Below, one piece after another: positions 27,796 through 37,371 of a stretch of 64,000 nt of DNA. The notes under the pieces were generated by a model. The model had not been told where the DNA came from. It saw only the letters and a list, made by a program, of their open reading frames with translations, and did not search any database. This stretch comes from Nocardia brasiliensis (GTDB lineage: Bacteria > Actinomycetota > Actinomycetes > Mycobacteriales > Mycobacteriaceae), in NCBI RefSeq assembly GCF_011801125.1, contig NZ_CP046171.1, positions 372,001-436,000 on the forward strand, in the 5' to 3' direction. A program made the position numbers and the translations under genes. Positions within the stretch are counted from its first letter, which is position 1; each line of letters begins with the position of its first letter.

Positions 27796-29424
27796 GTGCG
27801 TAGACGCGCCTTCTTCAAAGCTGCGGGTGCAGCCGCCCTGCTGGGCGCTGCCGCGGGTTCGACTTCGTCGCTGACGGCCGGTATCGGATCCGCGGACCCG
27901 GTCTGGAACCTGCTGTTCCAGTCGTGGGTACCGGAAATCTTTGCCCCGCTACCGGATCCGCCCGAACACTCACCCGCGATCGTGATCGGTTCCGGCTTCG
28001 GCGCCGCGGTCACCGCGTTGCGGCTGGCCGAGGCGGGCATCGCGAACACCGTGCTCGAACGCGGCTCGCGCTGGCCGAACGATCCGTGGCGGGAGATCTT
28101 CACCGGCGACGACCTGCCCGACGGCCGAGGCTTCTGGCACCGCACCAGCTTCACCGGAGTCTCCAAGGTGCCGATGCATTTCGCGAGTTTCGGCGGCGTG
28201 CTCGACTGCACCAGTTACCCCGGCATCGATGTCTGGCGCGCGGCCGCGGTCGGCGGCGGCTCGGTCATCTTCACCGGCGCGATGGTCGCCCCGCAGCGCC
28301 GCTTCTTCGACCACGTCTTCGGCGGCACCGTCGACTACGGCGAGCTGGACAGCGTCTACTACCCCCGGGTGCGAGAGATGTTGCGGCTCAGCACGATGCC
28401 GCAGGACATCTACGGTTCGACGCCGTTCACCCACTCCAGGGCCTGGGACGACCAGGTGCGCAAGGCCGGGTACCAGCCGCTGCCCAACGACTCCTGCTTC
28501 AACTGGGACATCCTGCGCGCCGAACTCGACGGCGGCTCGCGCCCGTCGGCCACCGCGGCGCGCAGCAATCTGGGCAACTCCAACGGCGCCAAGTTCGATC
28601 TGAACCAGAATTACCTGCGCTACGCACAGGACACCGGCAAGTCCGCGATCTTCCCCGGCCACCAGGTGGAGTCGATCGCGCAGGAGCCGGGCGGCCGGTT
28701 CTCGCTGATCGTGACGAAGCTGGCGCCGACCGGCGAGGTGCTCGGCACCCGCACGCTCACCTGCGACCGCCTGTTCCTCGGCGCGGGTTCGGTGGGCACC
28801 TCCGAGCTGCTGGTCCGGGCGCAGGCCACCGGCACCCTGCCCAACCTCAACGAGCACATCGGCGACGGCTGGGGCACCAACGGTGACGTGGTGCTCGGTC
28901 GCGGCGCGAGCTCGCTGGCCGGGCTCGGGCAGGGCGTGCCCAGCGCGAGCCGGATCTTCGACGAATCGGGTCCGCCGCTGACGCTGGAGAGCTGGTATAT
29001 CCCCGGCATCCCGTTCGAGACGGGCGCGCTCGCCTCGTTGGGCATGGTGCTCGACGGCACCCGCGCGCGGTTCGGCTACGACGCCGGAGCCAACCGGGTC
29101 GGCTTGAGCTGGCCCGCGCACAACCGCGCGGAAATGGTGGCCGCCGCGCGCGCGGTCGATCACCGGATCGCCGAAAGGGCCGACGCGGTCCTCGAATACG
29201 GCGCCATCGGCTACGACGCCAACGCCCTGTTCACCGCGCATCCGCTGGGCGGCGCGGTACTCGGCCGGGCCACCGACGGCTACGGCCGGGTGCACGGCCA
29301 CCCCGGCCTGTACGTGATGGACGGCGCCGCGATCCCGGGCAGCACCGGCACGGTGAACCCGTCGCTCACCATCGCCGCGCTCGCCGAACGCAATATCGAG
29401 GCGATCATCCGCCAAGGGAAGTAG
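27796..29424 (+). CDS. cholesterol-oxidase-type GMC flavoprotein with Tat signal, 542 aa
   Basis: RRRAFFKAAGAAALLG at the N-terminus is a twin-arginine signal. The FAD fold has VIGSGFGAAVTALRLAEAG. Further blocks that match secreted Streptomyces/Rhodococcus cholesterol oxidase are CDRLFLGAGSVGTSELLVRA, TLPNLNEHIGDGWGTNGD, the catalytic His in FTAHPLGGAVLG and the Asn in TVNPSLTI. Such enzymes oxidise the 3-hydroxyl of sterols and isomerise the double bond, making hydrogen peroxide. I chose GTG 27796 with GGAGG seven bases upstream; ATG 27772 would put eight residues before the signal. Sterol catabolism genes are not nearby, so cell-wall or host-sterol substrates are possible. Confidence 0.88.
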   Translation: MRRRAFFKAAGAAALLGAAAGSTSSLTAGIGSADPVWNLLFQSWVPEIFAPLPDPPEHSPAIVIGSGFGAAVTALRLAEAGIANTVLERGSRWPNDPWREIFTGDDLPDGRGFWHRTSFTGVSKVPMHFASFGGVLDCTSYPGIDVWRAAAVGGGSVIFTGAMVAPQRRFFDHVFGGTVDYGELDSVYYPRVREMLRLSTMPQDIYGSTPFTHSRAWDDQVRKAGYQPLPNDSCFNWDILRAELDGGSRPSATAARSNLGNSNGAKFDLNQNYLRYAQDTGKSAIFPGHQVESIAQEPGGRFSLIVTKLAPTGEVLGTRTLTCDRLFLGAGSVGTSELLVRAQATGTLPNLNEHIGDGWGTNGDVVLGRGASSLAGLGQGVPSASRIFDESGPPLTLESWYIPGIPFETGALASLGMVLDGTRARFGYDAGANRVGLSWPAHNRAEMVAAARAVDHRIAERADAVLEYGAIGYDANALFTAHPLGGAVLGRATDGYGRVHGHPGLYVMDGAAIPGSTGTVNPSLTIAALAERNIEAIIRQGK

Positions 29425-29505
29425 CGCGGGCTCGCGGTCCGTGCCGTCGCGCGGACCGCGTACTACCCTCGGCCTGACCATTCAGTGTCGAAAGGGATCC
29501 GCATC

Positions 29506-30348
29506 GTGACGGCCTACAGTCCCACTCCGGTCGGCGAGGAGCTTCCGGAGGGTGATTACCCGCGCAAGCCGCCCGCGCTGTGGACCGATTTCGTGATGCT
29601 CGCGTTAGCGATCGTCTCGGTGGTGCTGATCGTCTGGATCACCTTCTTCCCGGTCGCCGAGCAGACGCACCGGGTGATCGTGATCATCGACTGGTCGGTG
29701 TGCGCGATCTTCGCCGCCGAGTTCCTGTGGCGCTGGCGCCGGGCGGGCTGGCCGTGGACGTTCCCGTTCGTCTACTGGTACGAGGTCCTCGGCATGATTC
29801 CGGTGACCAGCCCGTTCTTCCGCGGGTTCCGGCTGCTGCGGATCGTGGTGATCCTGGTCCGGCTCGGTCGCGTCGCCGACCGGATCTTCGGCGACCGGAT
29901 CACCGCCGCGGTGGTCAACCGGTTCGTCACGACCATCGTGGACGTGATCAAGCGCCCCATGACCATCGCGGTGATGGACGAGGTGGCGCACGTGCTGCGC
30001 ACCGGCCACTACACCCGTAACATCGCGGCGGCGCTGGAGGAGAACCGGGCCGAGATGGACGAGATGATTCTCGAGCTGATCAAGAAGGACCCGCAGGCGG
30101 GCCGGGTGCGCTACATCCCGTTCCACGACGAGATCATCCGGCTGATCGCCGACACCACGTTCCGCATCGTGTTCCAGGTGCTCGCCGATCCACGCACCGA
30201 CGAGCTCGTCTCGGATGTCTTGCGGGAGAACATCGATCAGATCCGCGATGCCGTGCGCGACGGTGTCCGGGTGGCGCCGTCGGCGTACGGGCCGACGGCG
30301 GCCGAGCACGGCGTCGCGCACAAGCTCACTCCGGGGCGCCGTGCCTGA
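29506..30348 (+). CDS. voltage-sensor-domain-like membrane protein without visible pore, 280 aa
   Basis: Four hydrophobic segments lie in the first 135 residues. S1 is FVMLALAIVSVVLIVWITFF. S2 carries IIDWSVCAIFAAEFLWRWR, with the Asp and Glu expected of voltage sensors. S3 is around YWYEVLGMIPV. S4 is FRGFRLLRIVVILVRLGRV, with arginines at near-regular three-residue spacing. After that comes a soluble helical tail of about 140 residues and no S5-pore-S6. Proteins with a sensor alone include proton channels and voltage-sensitive enzymes. The start is GTG 29506 with AAAGGGA eight bases upstream. The 3' end overlaps the convergent LtrA gene by 23 bases. Confidence 0.75.
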   Translation: MTAYSPTPVGEELPEGDYPRKPPALWTDFVMLALAIVSVVLIVWITFFPVAEQTHRVIVIIDWSVCAIFAAEFLWRWRRAGWPWTFPFVYWYEVLGMIPVTSPFFRGFRLLRIVVILVRLGRVADRIFGDRITAAVVNRFVTTIVDVIKRPMTIAVMDEVAHVLRTGHYTRNIAAALEENRAEMDEMILELIKKDPQAGRVRYIPFHDEIIRLIADTTFRIVFQVLADPRTDELVSDVLRENIDQIRDAVRDGVRVAPSAYGPTAAEHGVAHKLTPGRRA

Positions 30349-31546
30349 TCTCGTCGCGGGGCTGGGCGAAGCGCACGGTCTCGAAGATGGTCAGCACCGC
30401 GAGCACCGCGCACAGGATGATCAGTGAGATCAGCGCGGGCAGCGCCGTCGCCACCGGGATCAGCGCGAGCAGCAGTACGACCGCGATCACCCGTGGCACG
30501 CTGAGCGCCCCTGTCGCATAGTGTTTCGCGCCGATCAGTGCGGCCACGTACAGCGCGACGCCGCCGTACAGCGCGAACAGCGGGATACCGTGCAGCGCGT
30601 CGCGCAGCGTGTGGTGCGAGGCGTCGCCGACGTAGTAGAGCACCTTCTTCAAACCCAGTGAGAGCCCGATGATGCCGACGATCATCGGGAAGTGCCAGAA
30701 GGTGTAGGAGCCGCGCGCGATCCTGACCTGCCGTGCGCCGTCGGCGTGCTTCAGCTCGTGTTCGATGGACAGCGCCGCGACATCGAAATAGGTCCACCAC
30801 AACAGCCCGGAGATCGCCAGGCCGAGCAGCGCGCCCACCGCGATCGGCCAGGAGATCGGCAGCCCGGCCACCCCGATGCCGATCGAGACGATCGACTCAC
30901 CGAGCGCCACGATGATGATCAGCCCGTACCGCTCGGCGAAGTGGCTGGCCGAGTTCACCCGCCAGTCGCTGCCCGCCACCATGGTCCACAGGTAGTCGCC
31001 CGCGATCGCGGCGATCCACAGTGCGATCTGCACTTTGCCCTCGGTCATCGCGGCCACCACCAGCAGCGTGGTGCCGACGGTGATCGAACCGAGCGACCAG
31101 CGCAGCAGCTGGGTGCGCAGCTGTGCGTCCTGCGCGCTGGCCAGCCAGAACATCACGACATGCACCAACCGCACGATCAGGTACGCGATGGCGAAGACCA
31201 GCGGGCCGTACCAGCCGCCCGCCATGTCATGGAAGGCCTCCGGAATGGTGAGCGCGGCGAGGAAGGCGCCACCCATCGCGACGAACATCGCGACTCTGGC
31301 GAAGCCCTCGTCGGCGCGGACCACGTTGCCCAGCCACGAGTAGGCGATCCACAGCCACCACATCACGGCGAGCACGAGGAACGCGCGCAGCAGGTTCTTG
31401 GCGCTGGTCTCCTCCGCCGCCAGGTCGGTGACCATGGTGAACGCGAAGACGAGCACAAGGTCGAAGAAGAGCTCGAGCTGCGTCACCGACGCACCTTCGG
31501 CCACTGGCTGGAGCCGAACCCGTTTGGAACCGATCATGGTGCACAT
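30326..31546 (-). CDS. low-temperature-requirement A (LtrA) family membrane protein
   Basis: A 406-residue protein with about eleven membrane helices. The N-terminal PVAEGASVTQLELFFDLVLVFAFTMVTDLA is the LtrA signature, and WWLWIAYSWLGN and the mid-protein AERYGLIIIVALGESIVSIG block are also conserved. The family was named from a Listeria mutant that fails to grow in the cold, but its biochemical role is unknown. The possible ATG starts at 31546 and 31537 both lack a clear ribosome site. Its 3' end overlaps the end of the voltage-sensor-like gene on the other strand, so the two transcripts are convergent. Confidence 0.9.
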   Translation of the reverse strand: MCTMIGSKRVRLQPVAEGASVTQLELFFDLVLVFAFTMVTDLAAEETSAKNLLRAFLVLAVMWWLWIAYSWLGNVVRADEGFARVAMFVAMGGAFLAALTIPEAFHDMAGGWYGPLVFAIAYLIVRLVHVVMFWLASAQDAQLRTQLLRWSLGSITVGTTLLVVAAMTEGKVQIALWIAAIAGDYLWTMVAGSDWRVNSASHFAERYGLIIIVALGESIVSIGIGVAGLPISWPIAVGALLGLAISGLLWWTYFDVAALSIEHELKHADGARQVRIARGSYTFWHFPMIVGIIGLSLGLKKVLYYVGDASHHTLRDALHGIPLFALYGGVALYVAALIGAKHYATGALSVPRVIAVVLLLALIPVATALPALISLIILCAVLAVLTIFETVRFAQPRDEIRHGAPE

Positions 31547-31639
31547 CGTCGCACCCGAACTCCGTCGATGCCGGTCAGGCGGGCCGCGCGTGGCGGCGAT
31601 TTCGCTCTCGGCGCACGCGTGCGGGGTTATTCGTCATGG

Positions 31640-32098
31640 CTATACGGCTTGATAGTTTTCCGCTTCCGGAAAACGCTCGGCAAACTCGATGAAATTCTGC
31701 ACCGCGGTCTCGTTGAGCTTTCGCACGGTGCGCTTCAGTAGGAGCCCGGGAACCGGGATGGGTAAGTAGATCTCCGCGTGATACCAGACTCTGGTGCCGT
31801 CCGCGCCCTCGGAGATCTCGAAGAAGCCGCCGCCCCGCGCGTTCCTGGTGCTGTCGGTGACCTGCCAGGACACCCGGTCTTCGGCCCAATCGTATTCGAG
31901 CACTTGCATATCGGAGCTGCCCAGGATTTCGGTCTTCACGAATACTCGCAGCGGCCGCCGTGCCTCGTCGCGCGACGCGACGCGGGCATCGGTATATCCC
32001 GGCGACCATTCCGGGAGCATTTCCACGGCGGCCAGGGCATCGAGTACCTGTGCGGAATCTGCGTCGACGACGAATCGGATATCGGTTCTGGTGCGCAT
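31640..32098 (-). CDS. SRPBCC (START-like) family protein, 152 aa
   Basis: A single SRPBCC/polyketide-cyclase-like domain: it begins with a beta strand (TDIRFVVDADSAQVLDALAAVEMLPEWSPGY), and ends with a long C-terminal helix (LNETAVQNFIEFAERF). The cavity-lined fold binds small hydrophobic ligands; mycobacterial relatives are ligand carriers of unknown role. No enzymatic residues can be pointed to. ATG 32098. A 93-base gap separates it from the LtrA start, and 184 bases without a gene lie upstream. Confidence 0.85.
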   Translation of the reverse strand: MRTRTDIRFVVDADSAQVLDALAAVEMLPEWSPGYTDARVASRDEARRPLRVFVKTEILGSSDMQVLEYDWAEDRVSWQVTDSTRNARGGGFFEISEGADGTRVWYHAEIYLPIPVPGLLLKRTVRKLNETAVQNFIEFAERFPEAENYQAV

Positions 32099-32282
32099 GA
32101 AAAACCTTCCGACCCCCGATGGACAACGGCCCGATTCTCTCCAGCGCTCCTCGGTCCGTCAACCTTCTGGTACGGATTGGTGGTTCACGCGCACTGCCGA
32201 CGTGCGCTTTCGGGTTCTGGGCGAAGATCGACTACGCGATGTACAGCTTCCGCGTGGAAGGTTCGACGCGCAGGGCGCGCGG

Positions 32283-32468
32283 TCAGTCCGCGGGTTCGAC
32301 TATCGCGTCCGGTCCCGGAAACACCAGGGATTCGTGTCCGTCGGAGTATCGGACGAGATAGGGCGGCGACCCGTTCGGGCCGCGCACCTCGATGATCTTT
32401 CCCTGGCGATCCGCCTGTCCCACCACGTGCCCGTGCACGAGCAATCGATCCCCGACATTCGCCATCAT
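32283..32468 (-). CDS. DUF1918 protein, 61 aa
   Basis: A small beta-barrel-like protein reading ANVGDRLLVHGHVVGQADRQ, then GKIIEVRGPNGSPPYLVRYSDGHESLVFPGPDAIV. This is the complete DUF1918 family sequence, common in actinobacteria. Structural relatives resemble KOW/SH3-like folds, so a nucleic-acid or protein-binding role is possible but unproved. The start is ATG 32468; the next codon is also ATG. It stands alone in a short intergenic stretch before the TetR gene. Confidence 0.85.
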   Translation of the reverse strand: MMANVGDRLLVHGHVVGQADRQGKIIEVRGPNGSPPYLVRYSDGHESLVFPGPDAIVEPAD

Positions 32469-32532
32469 TGCCTCATTATCGGGTGAAAGTGACGGCGCTC
32501 ACATCGTTTCCGGTCGTTGCGACCATTTGGTC

Positions 32533-33105
32533 TCACCCGCGGATCACTCGATCAACCGCCGCCTCGATGAGGTCCTGGCTCTGTTCTTCGGTGAACACTC
32601 CCGGCAGCGTGAGCCGGTCCACGATCAGCCAGTTCAACGCGAGATAGAGCAGTAGTACGGACTTTTCGTCGCCGGGTAATCCGGAGTCGAGGTGATTGCG
32701 CACGTTGAATTCGACATCGGCGCGCACTCGCTCGGTCAGCACGGCCCGCAGCTCCGGCCGCCTGGTCGCCTCCAGGCGCAACTCCAGCAGTGCGAGGTAG
32801 CCGGTGCGGTAGGCCTCGATGCGTCCGACGACCTCTTTCATCATCGTGACGATGTGCTCGCGGGTCCGCGGCCCCGTGGCGAGGTCGGCCATGGTGGCCG
32901 CGCTCGGTTGCAGCCGTTCATAGAAGCGTCCGCCCGCCTGGGTCAGCAGATCGTCGCGATTGGCGAAGTAGTTCGACGCGGTACCCGCGGGCACCGCGGC
33001 CGCCTTGTCCACCGCCCTGAAGGTGAGCCCGCGCGCGCCGTCCCTGGCCAGGACCTCGATGGCCGCGTCGAGCAACGCCTGCCTGCGCTCGTGATTGGTC
33101 CGCAC
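32533..33105 (-). CDS. TetR-family regulator, 190 aa
   Basis: The N-terminal helix-turn-helix is RRQALLDAAIEVLARDGARGLTFRAVDKAAAVPAGTASNYFANRDDLL. The remainder is an all-helical ligand-binding domain. I set the start at GTG 33105, with GGAG about nine bases upstream; an ATG at 33120 lacks a ribosome site. It is divergent from the first of two DHFR-like reductases, and a TGTAGT/ACTACA palindrome sits in the shared promoter. It probably represses itself and the reductase pair. Confidence 0.85.
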   Translation of the reverse strand: MRTNHERRQALLDAAIEVLARDGARGLTFRAVDKAAAVPAGTASNYFANRDDLLTQAGGRFYERLQPSAATMADLATGPRTREHIVTMMKEVVGRIEAYRTGYLALLELRLEATRRPELRAVLTERVRADVEFNVRNHLDSGLPGDEKSVLLLYLALNWLIVDRLTLPGVFTEEQSQDLIEAAVDRVIRG

Positions 33106-33121
33106 TTGACACCACTCCATC

Positions 33122-33147
33122 TGTAGTACTACGTTCTAACCACTACA
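33122..33147. promoter_or_regulatory. candidate TetR operator
   Basis: TGTAGT (33122-33127) and ACTACA (33142-33147) form an inverted repeat, and TGTAGTACTAC at its left end is itself palindromic. The site lies 17 bases upstream of the TetR start and 31 bases upstream of the first reductase start. Its place in the divergent gap is what one expects for an autoregulated TetR operator. Confidence 0.5.
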
Positions 33148-33178
33148 AAGAGAGTACAACAGCTTGGGTGGTACCGGA

Positions 33179-33754
33179 ATGCGAAAACTTGTCTACTACG
33201 TCGCCGTGTCGCTCGACGGCTACATCGCGGGTCCGGCAGGGGAGTACGACTTCTACCCGCAGAGCGAGGAGATGGGTCGCTGGCTGAACGCGCAGTATCC
33301 GGAGTTCGTCCCGACCGGACTTCGGTCGCAGGTCGCGATGGCGCCGGACCAGCCGAACGTCCGCTTCGACACCGTGCTGATGGGCCGCCGCAGTTACGAA
33401 CCCGGCCTGGCGATGGGGATGACCAGTCCCTACGGGCACATGAAGCAGTACGTCGTGTCGAGCACGCTCGGCCGGATCGATGATCCCGCAGTGGAATTGG
33501 TCGAGTCCGACCCGCTCGCCCTGGTGCGCCGGCTCAAAGCGGAAGCGGGCGGCGACATTTGGCTGTGCGGTGGCGGAAACCTGGCCGCACAGCTGCTCGG
33601 CGAGCTCGACGAGCTGATCGTCAAGAGTTATCCGGTGGTCGCGGGCAGCGGAATCTCCGCCTTCGCCGGCGAATTCCAGCCGACCCTGTTCGCCCCGGCT
33701 CGGCGCAAGGAATTCGACAACGGCGCGCAGGTCACCTGGTTCACCCGCGCCTGA
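33179..33754 (+). CDS. dihydrofolate-reductase-like (RibD C-terminal) protein, copy 1
   Basis: A 191-residue protein of the RibD-C/DHFR-like fold: MRKLVYYVAVSLDGYIAGP at the start, the nucleotide-binding block LVRRLKAEAGGDIWLCGGGNLAAQLL, and a closing strand. Family members are NADPH-dependent reductases, but many close homologues of this YyaP/YwjB type have no known substrate and should not be equated with essential DHFR. ATG 33179; an in-frame GTG five codons upstream is less likely. It is followed after 31 bases by a second copy, and both share a tract of 179 identical bases. Confidence 0.85.
   Translation: MRKLVYYVAVSLDGYIAGPAGEYDFYPQSEEMGRWLNAQYPEFVPTGLRSQVAMAPDQPNVRFDTVLMGRRSYEPGLAMGMTSPYGHMKQYVVSSTLGRIDDPAVELVESDPLALVRRLKAEAGGDIWLCGGGNLAAQLLGELDELIVKSYPVVAGSGISAFAGEFQPTLFAPARRKEFDNGAQVTWFTRA
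33431..33609 (+). repeat. 179-bp identical tract, copy in first DHFR-like gene
   Basis: Bases 33431-33609 match 34038-34216 without a mismatch, offset by 607. Identity stops abruptly at both ends, including at silent third positions (CCC versus CCG on the left, GAC versus GAT on the right), while the rest of the two genes has diverged. Confidence 0.95.
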
Positions 33755-33785
33755 CCGTCGCCCACCTATCGAAAGAGATTCTCGA

Positions 33786-34361
33786 ATGCGAAAACTCGTC
33801 TACTTCGTCGGCATGTCGCTCGACGGCTACATCGCCGGACCCGACGGTGACATCGGCTTCTACCCGCTGCCGGCGGACTTCACCGCGTGGATCGGGCAGG
33901 ACTACCCCGAGACGCTGCCCACGCACGCGCGGCCACACTTCGGTGTCGCGGTGGACGCGCCGAACCAGCGGTTCGACACACTGGTGATGGGGCGCGGCAC
34001 CTATGCACCGGCGCTGTCGGTGGGGATCACCAGCCCGTACGGGCACATGAAGCAGTACGTCGTGTCGAGCACGCTCGGCCGGATCGATGATCCCGCAGTG
34101 GAATTGGTCGAGTCCGACCCGCTCGCCCTGGTGCGCCGGCTCAAAGCGGAAGCGGGCGGCGACATTTGGCTGTGCGGTGGCGGAAACCTGGCCGCACAGC
34201 TGCTCGGCGAGCTCGATGAGCTGGTGATCAAGAGCTATCCCGTCGTCGCGGGCGCGGGCGTGCGCGCCTTCGACGGCGCGTTCCAGCCGACGCTGTTCAC
34301 CCCGACCGCCCGCCGCGAGTTCGGCAACGGCAACCAGGTCACCTGGCTCACCCGCGCCTGA
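33786..34361 (+). CDS. dihydrofolate-reductase-like (RibD C-terminal) protein, copy 2
   Basis: The same length and fold as the gene just upstream: MRKLVYFVGMSLDGYIAGP, then the same GGGNLAAQLL core. The flanks differ clearly in the acidic loop after residue 20, at FYPLPADFTAWIGQDYP, and in the C-terminal third. Bases 34038-34216 are identical to copy 1, a sign of recent gene conversion. AAAGAG ten bases upstream of the ATG is a plausible ribosome site. Both copies probably come from one transcript controlled by the divergent TetR gene. Confidence 0.85.
   Translation: MRKLVYFVGMSLDGYIAGPDGDIGFYPLPADFTAWIGQDYPETLPTHARPHFGVAVDAPNQRFDTLVMGRGTYAPALSVGITSPYGHMKQYVVSSTLGRIDDPAVELVESDPLALVRRLKAEAGGDIWLCGGGNLAAQLLGELDELVIKSYPVVAGAGVRAFDGAFQPTLFTPTARREFGNGNQVTWLTRA
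34038..34216 (+). repeat. 179-bp identical tract, copy in second DHFR-like gene
   Basis: This is the second member of the perfect direct repeat described at 33431-33609. It covers the codons for YGHMKQYVVSSTLGRIDDPA through the nucleotide-binding block to LLGEL. Confidence 0.95.
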
Positions 34362-34386
34362 TCCGCCCGCGGCGCCGCCCGGACAC

Positions 34387-34800
34387 CTAGTCGCTGAGGA
34401 AGGACAGGCGCACCTGGCGGTCGGGGTTGTCGATGTTGAGGTCGACCAGCGCGACGGACTGCCAGGTGCCCAGGGCCAGCGCGCCGCCGATCACCGGGAT
34501 CGTGGCGTAGGGCGCGATGAGGGCGGGCAGCACGTGGGAGCGGCCGTGCCCGCGCGAACCGTGCGCGTGCCGCCAGCGATCGTCGGCGGGCAGCAGCTCG
34601 CGCAGCGCGGCGAGCAGGTCGTCGTCGCTGCGCGCGCCGAGCTCCATCACCGCGACCCCGGCCGTCGCGTGGGGCACGAACACATTGAGCAGCCCGTCAC
34701 CGCCGCCGGAGGCATCGCGCACGAACGACGCGCACGCCTCGGTGATGTCCCGCACGACCTCGGTTCGTCCCGTCGTCACCGCTAATACCGTGCTCTTCAT
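34387..34800 (-). CDS. YjbQ/UPF0047 family protein
   Basis: A 137-residue single-domain protein. The diagnostic blocks are [30 protein letters not shown], and the metal-binding [47 protein letters not shown] with its conserved His and Gly residues. The E. coli relative YjbQ has weak thiamine-phosphate synthase activity, but the physiological role is uncertain. I use ATG 34800, which fits the family's usual N-terminus, although ATG 34818 is possible; a GGAG lies very close to 34800. The gene is divergent from the aspartokinase gene. Confidence 0.85.
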   Translation of the reverse strand: MKSTVLAVTTGRTEVVRDITEACASFVRDASGGGDGLLNVFVPHATAGVAVMELGARSDDDLLAALRELLPADDRWRHAHGSRGHGRSHVLPALIAPYATIPVIGGALALGTWQSVALVDLNIDNPDRQVRLSFLSD

Positions 34801-35023
34801 CACTCCATCGTGCGTCATCGCGGCGGCCGCGGCGGCGTGCGCTGGTCCCGGTGCGCCGAAACGATCTTTCGAGCGGCCGCTCCCGGCGCGGCCCTACCGA
34901 GCCCGACCAGCGCGGCAGCTCCCGCCCGGCGGTGGGCCGAGGAGGCAACGGGAATCCGCTGGATCGCGGCCGGTACGCTGGGTGGCTGTTAGCAGCTGGT
35001 TGTCGATCTTGGAGGACCCTGTC

Positions 35024-36289
35024 GTGGCTCTCGTTGTTCAGAAGTACGGAGGATCCTCGGTGGCAACCGCCGAGCGTATCCGGCGCGTCGCTGAACGGAT
35101 CGTCGAGACGAAGAAGCAGGGCCACGACGTGGTGGTCGTCTGCTCCGCCATGGGTGACACCACCGACGAGCTGCTCGACCTCGCCCAGCAGGTCGCGCCC
35201 GCGCCGCCCGCGCGGGAAATGGACATGCTGCTCACCTCGGGTGAGCGCATCTCCAACGCGCTGGTCGCCATGGCCATCCATTCGCTCGGCGCGGAGGCCC
35301 GCTCGTTCACCGGCTCGCAGGCCGGCGTGATCACCACCGGCGCGCACGGCAACGCCAAGATCATCGACGTGACCCCGGGCCGCCTGCGCCAGGCGCTCGA
35401 CGACGGGCAGATCGTGCTCGTCGCCGGCTTCCAGGGCGTCAGCCAGGACAGCAAGGACGTCACCACGCTGGGTCGCGGCGGCTCCGACACCACCGCGGTC
35501 GCGCTGGCCGCGGCGCTGGAAGCCGACGTGTGCGAGATCTACACCGACGTGGACGGCGTCTTCACCGCCGACCCGCGGATCGTGCCGGACGCGCAGCGCC
35601 TCGAGCAGGTCTCCTACGAGGAGATGCTGGAACTCGCGGCCTGCGGCGCGAAGGTGCTGATGCTGCGCTGCGTCGAATACGCGCGTCGCTACAACGTGCC
35701 CGTGCATGTGCGTTCGTCCTATACCGACAAGCCGGGCACCTACGTTTACGGATCGATGGAGGACATCCCCTTGGAGCAAGCAATCCTCACGGGCGTCGCG
35801 CACGATCGCAGCGAGGCCAAGGTGACCGTGGTCGGTCTGCCGGACGTGCCGGGCTACGCCGCCAAGGTGTTCCGCGCGGTCGCCGACGCCGAGATCAACA
35901 TCGACATGGTGCTGCAGAACATCTCCAAGATCGATACCGGCAAGACCGACATCACCTTCACCCTGCCCAAGACCGACGGCGCGCGCGCCGTCGAGATGCT
36001 CACCAAGCAGCAGGAGGAGATCGGCTTCTCCCAGGTGCTCTACGACGACCACATCGGCAAGGTGTCGCTGGTCGGCGCGGGCATGAAGAGCCACCCCGGC
36101 GTCACCGCGAAGTTCTGCGAGGCGCTGGCCGACGCGGGCGTCAACATCGATCTCATCTCCACCTCCGAGATCCGGATCTCGGTGCTGGTCAAGGACACCG
36201 AGCTGGACGAGGCCGTCAAGGTGCTGCACCGTGCCTTCGAGCTGGGCGGCGACGAGGTCGCCGTGGTGCACGCGGGAACAGGACGATAA
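35024..36289 (+). CDS. lysC: aspartate kinase
   Basis: A 421-residue kinase: ATP and aspartate sites in [20 protein letters not shown], the [16 protein letters not shown] loop, and the [13 protein letters not shown] block. Two ACT domains follow, at about residues 265-340 and 345-420. It phosphorylates aspartate as the first step toward lysine, diaminopimelate, threonine and methionine. The GTG start has GGAGGA seven bases upstream. As in corynebacteria, an internal ATG at 35756 ([20 protein letters not shown]) could start a separate regulatory beta subunit. The stop is three bases from asd, so they form an operon. Concerted lysine and threonine feedback is expected from the ACT domains. Confidence 0.95.
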   Translation: MALVVQKYGGSSVATAERIRRVAERIVETKKQGHDVVVVCSAMGDTTDELLDLAQQVAPAPPAREMDMLLTSGERISNALVAMAIHSLGAEARSFTGSQAGVITTGAHGNAKIIDVTPGRLRQALDDGQIVLVAGFQGVSQDSKDVTTLGRGGSDTTAVALAAALEADVCEIYTDVDGVFTADPRIVPDAQRLEQVSYEEMLELAACGAKVLMLRCVEYARRYNVPVHVRSSYTDKPGTYVYGSMEDIPLEQAILTGVAHDRSEAKVTVVGLPDVPGYAAKVFRAVADAEINIDMVLQNISKIDTGKTDITFTLPKTDGARAVEMLTKQQEEIGFSQVLYDDHIGKVSLVGAGMKSHPGVTAKFCEALADAGVNIDLISTSEIRISVLVKDTELDEAVKVLHRAFELGGDEVAVVHAGTGR

Positions 36290-37327
<1,038 letters not shown>

Positions 37328-37333
37328 TTCGAT

Positions 37334-37363
37334 ACCGCGGCCGTGCGCGCGCACGGCCGCGGT
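37334..37363. terminator. bidirectional terminator hairpin between asd and the GH3 gene
   Basis: A 13-base perfect stem (ACCGCGGCCGTGC at 37334-37346 with 37351-37363) encloses a GCGC loop. It lies seven bases past the asd stop and nine bases from the end of the convergent glycosidase gene, so it can serve both. No long T run follows. Confidence 0.75.
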
Positions 37364-37371
37364 TCGCGCAC

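Noticed and set aside
37334..37363. The GC palindrome after asd as a regulatory operator
   Set aside because: It lies between two convergent stops with no promoter near, which fits a terminator better.
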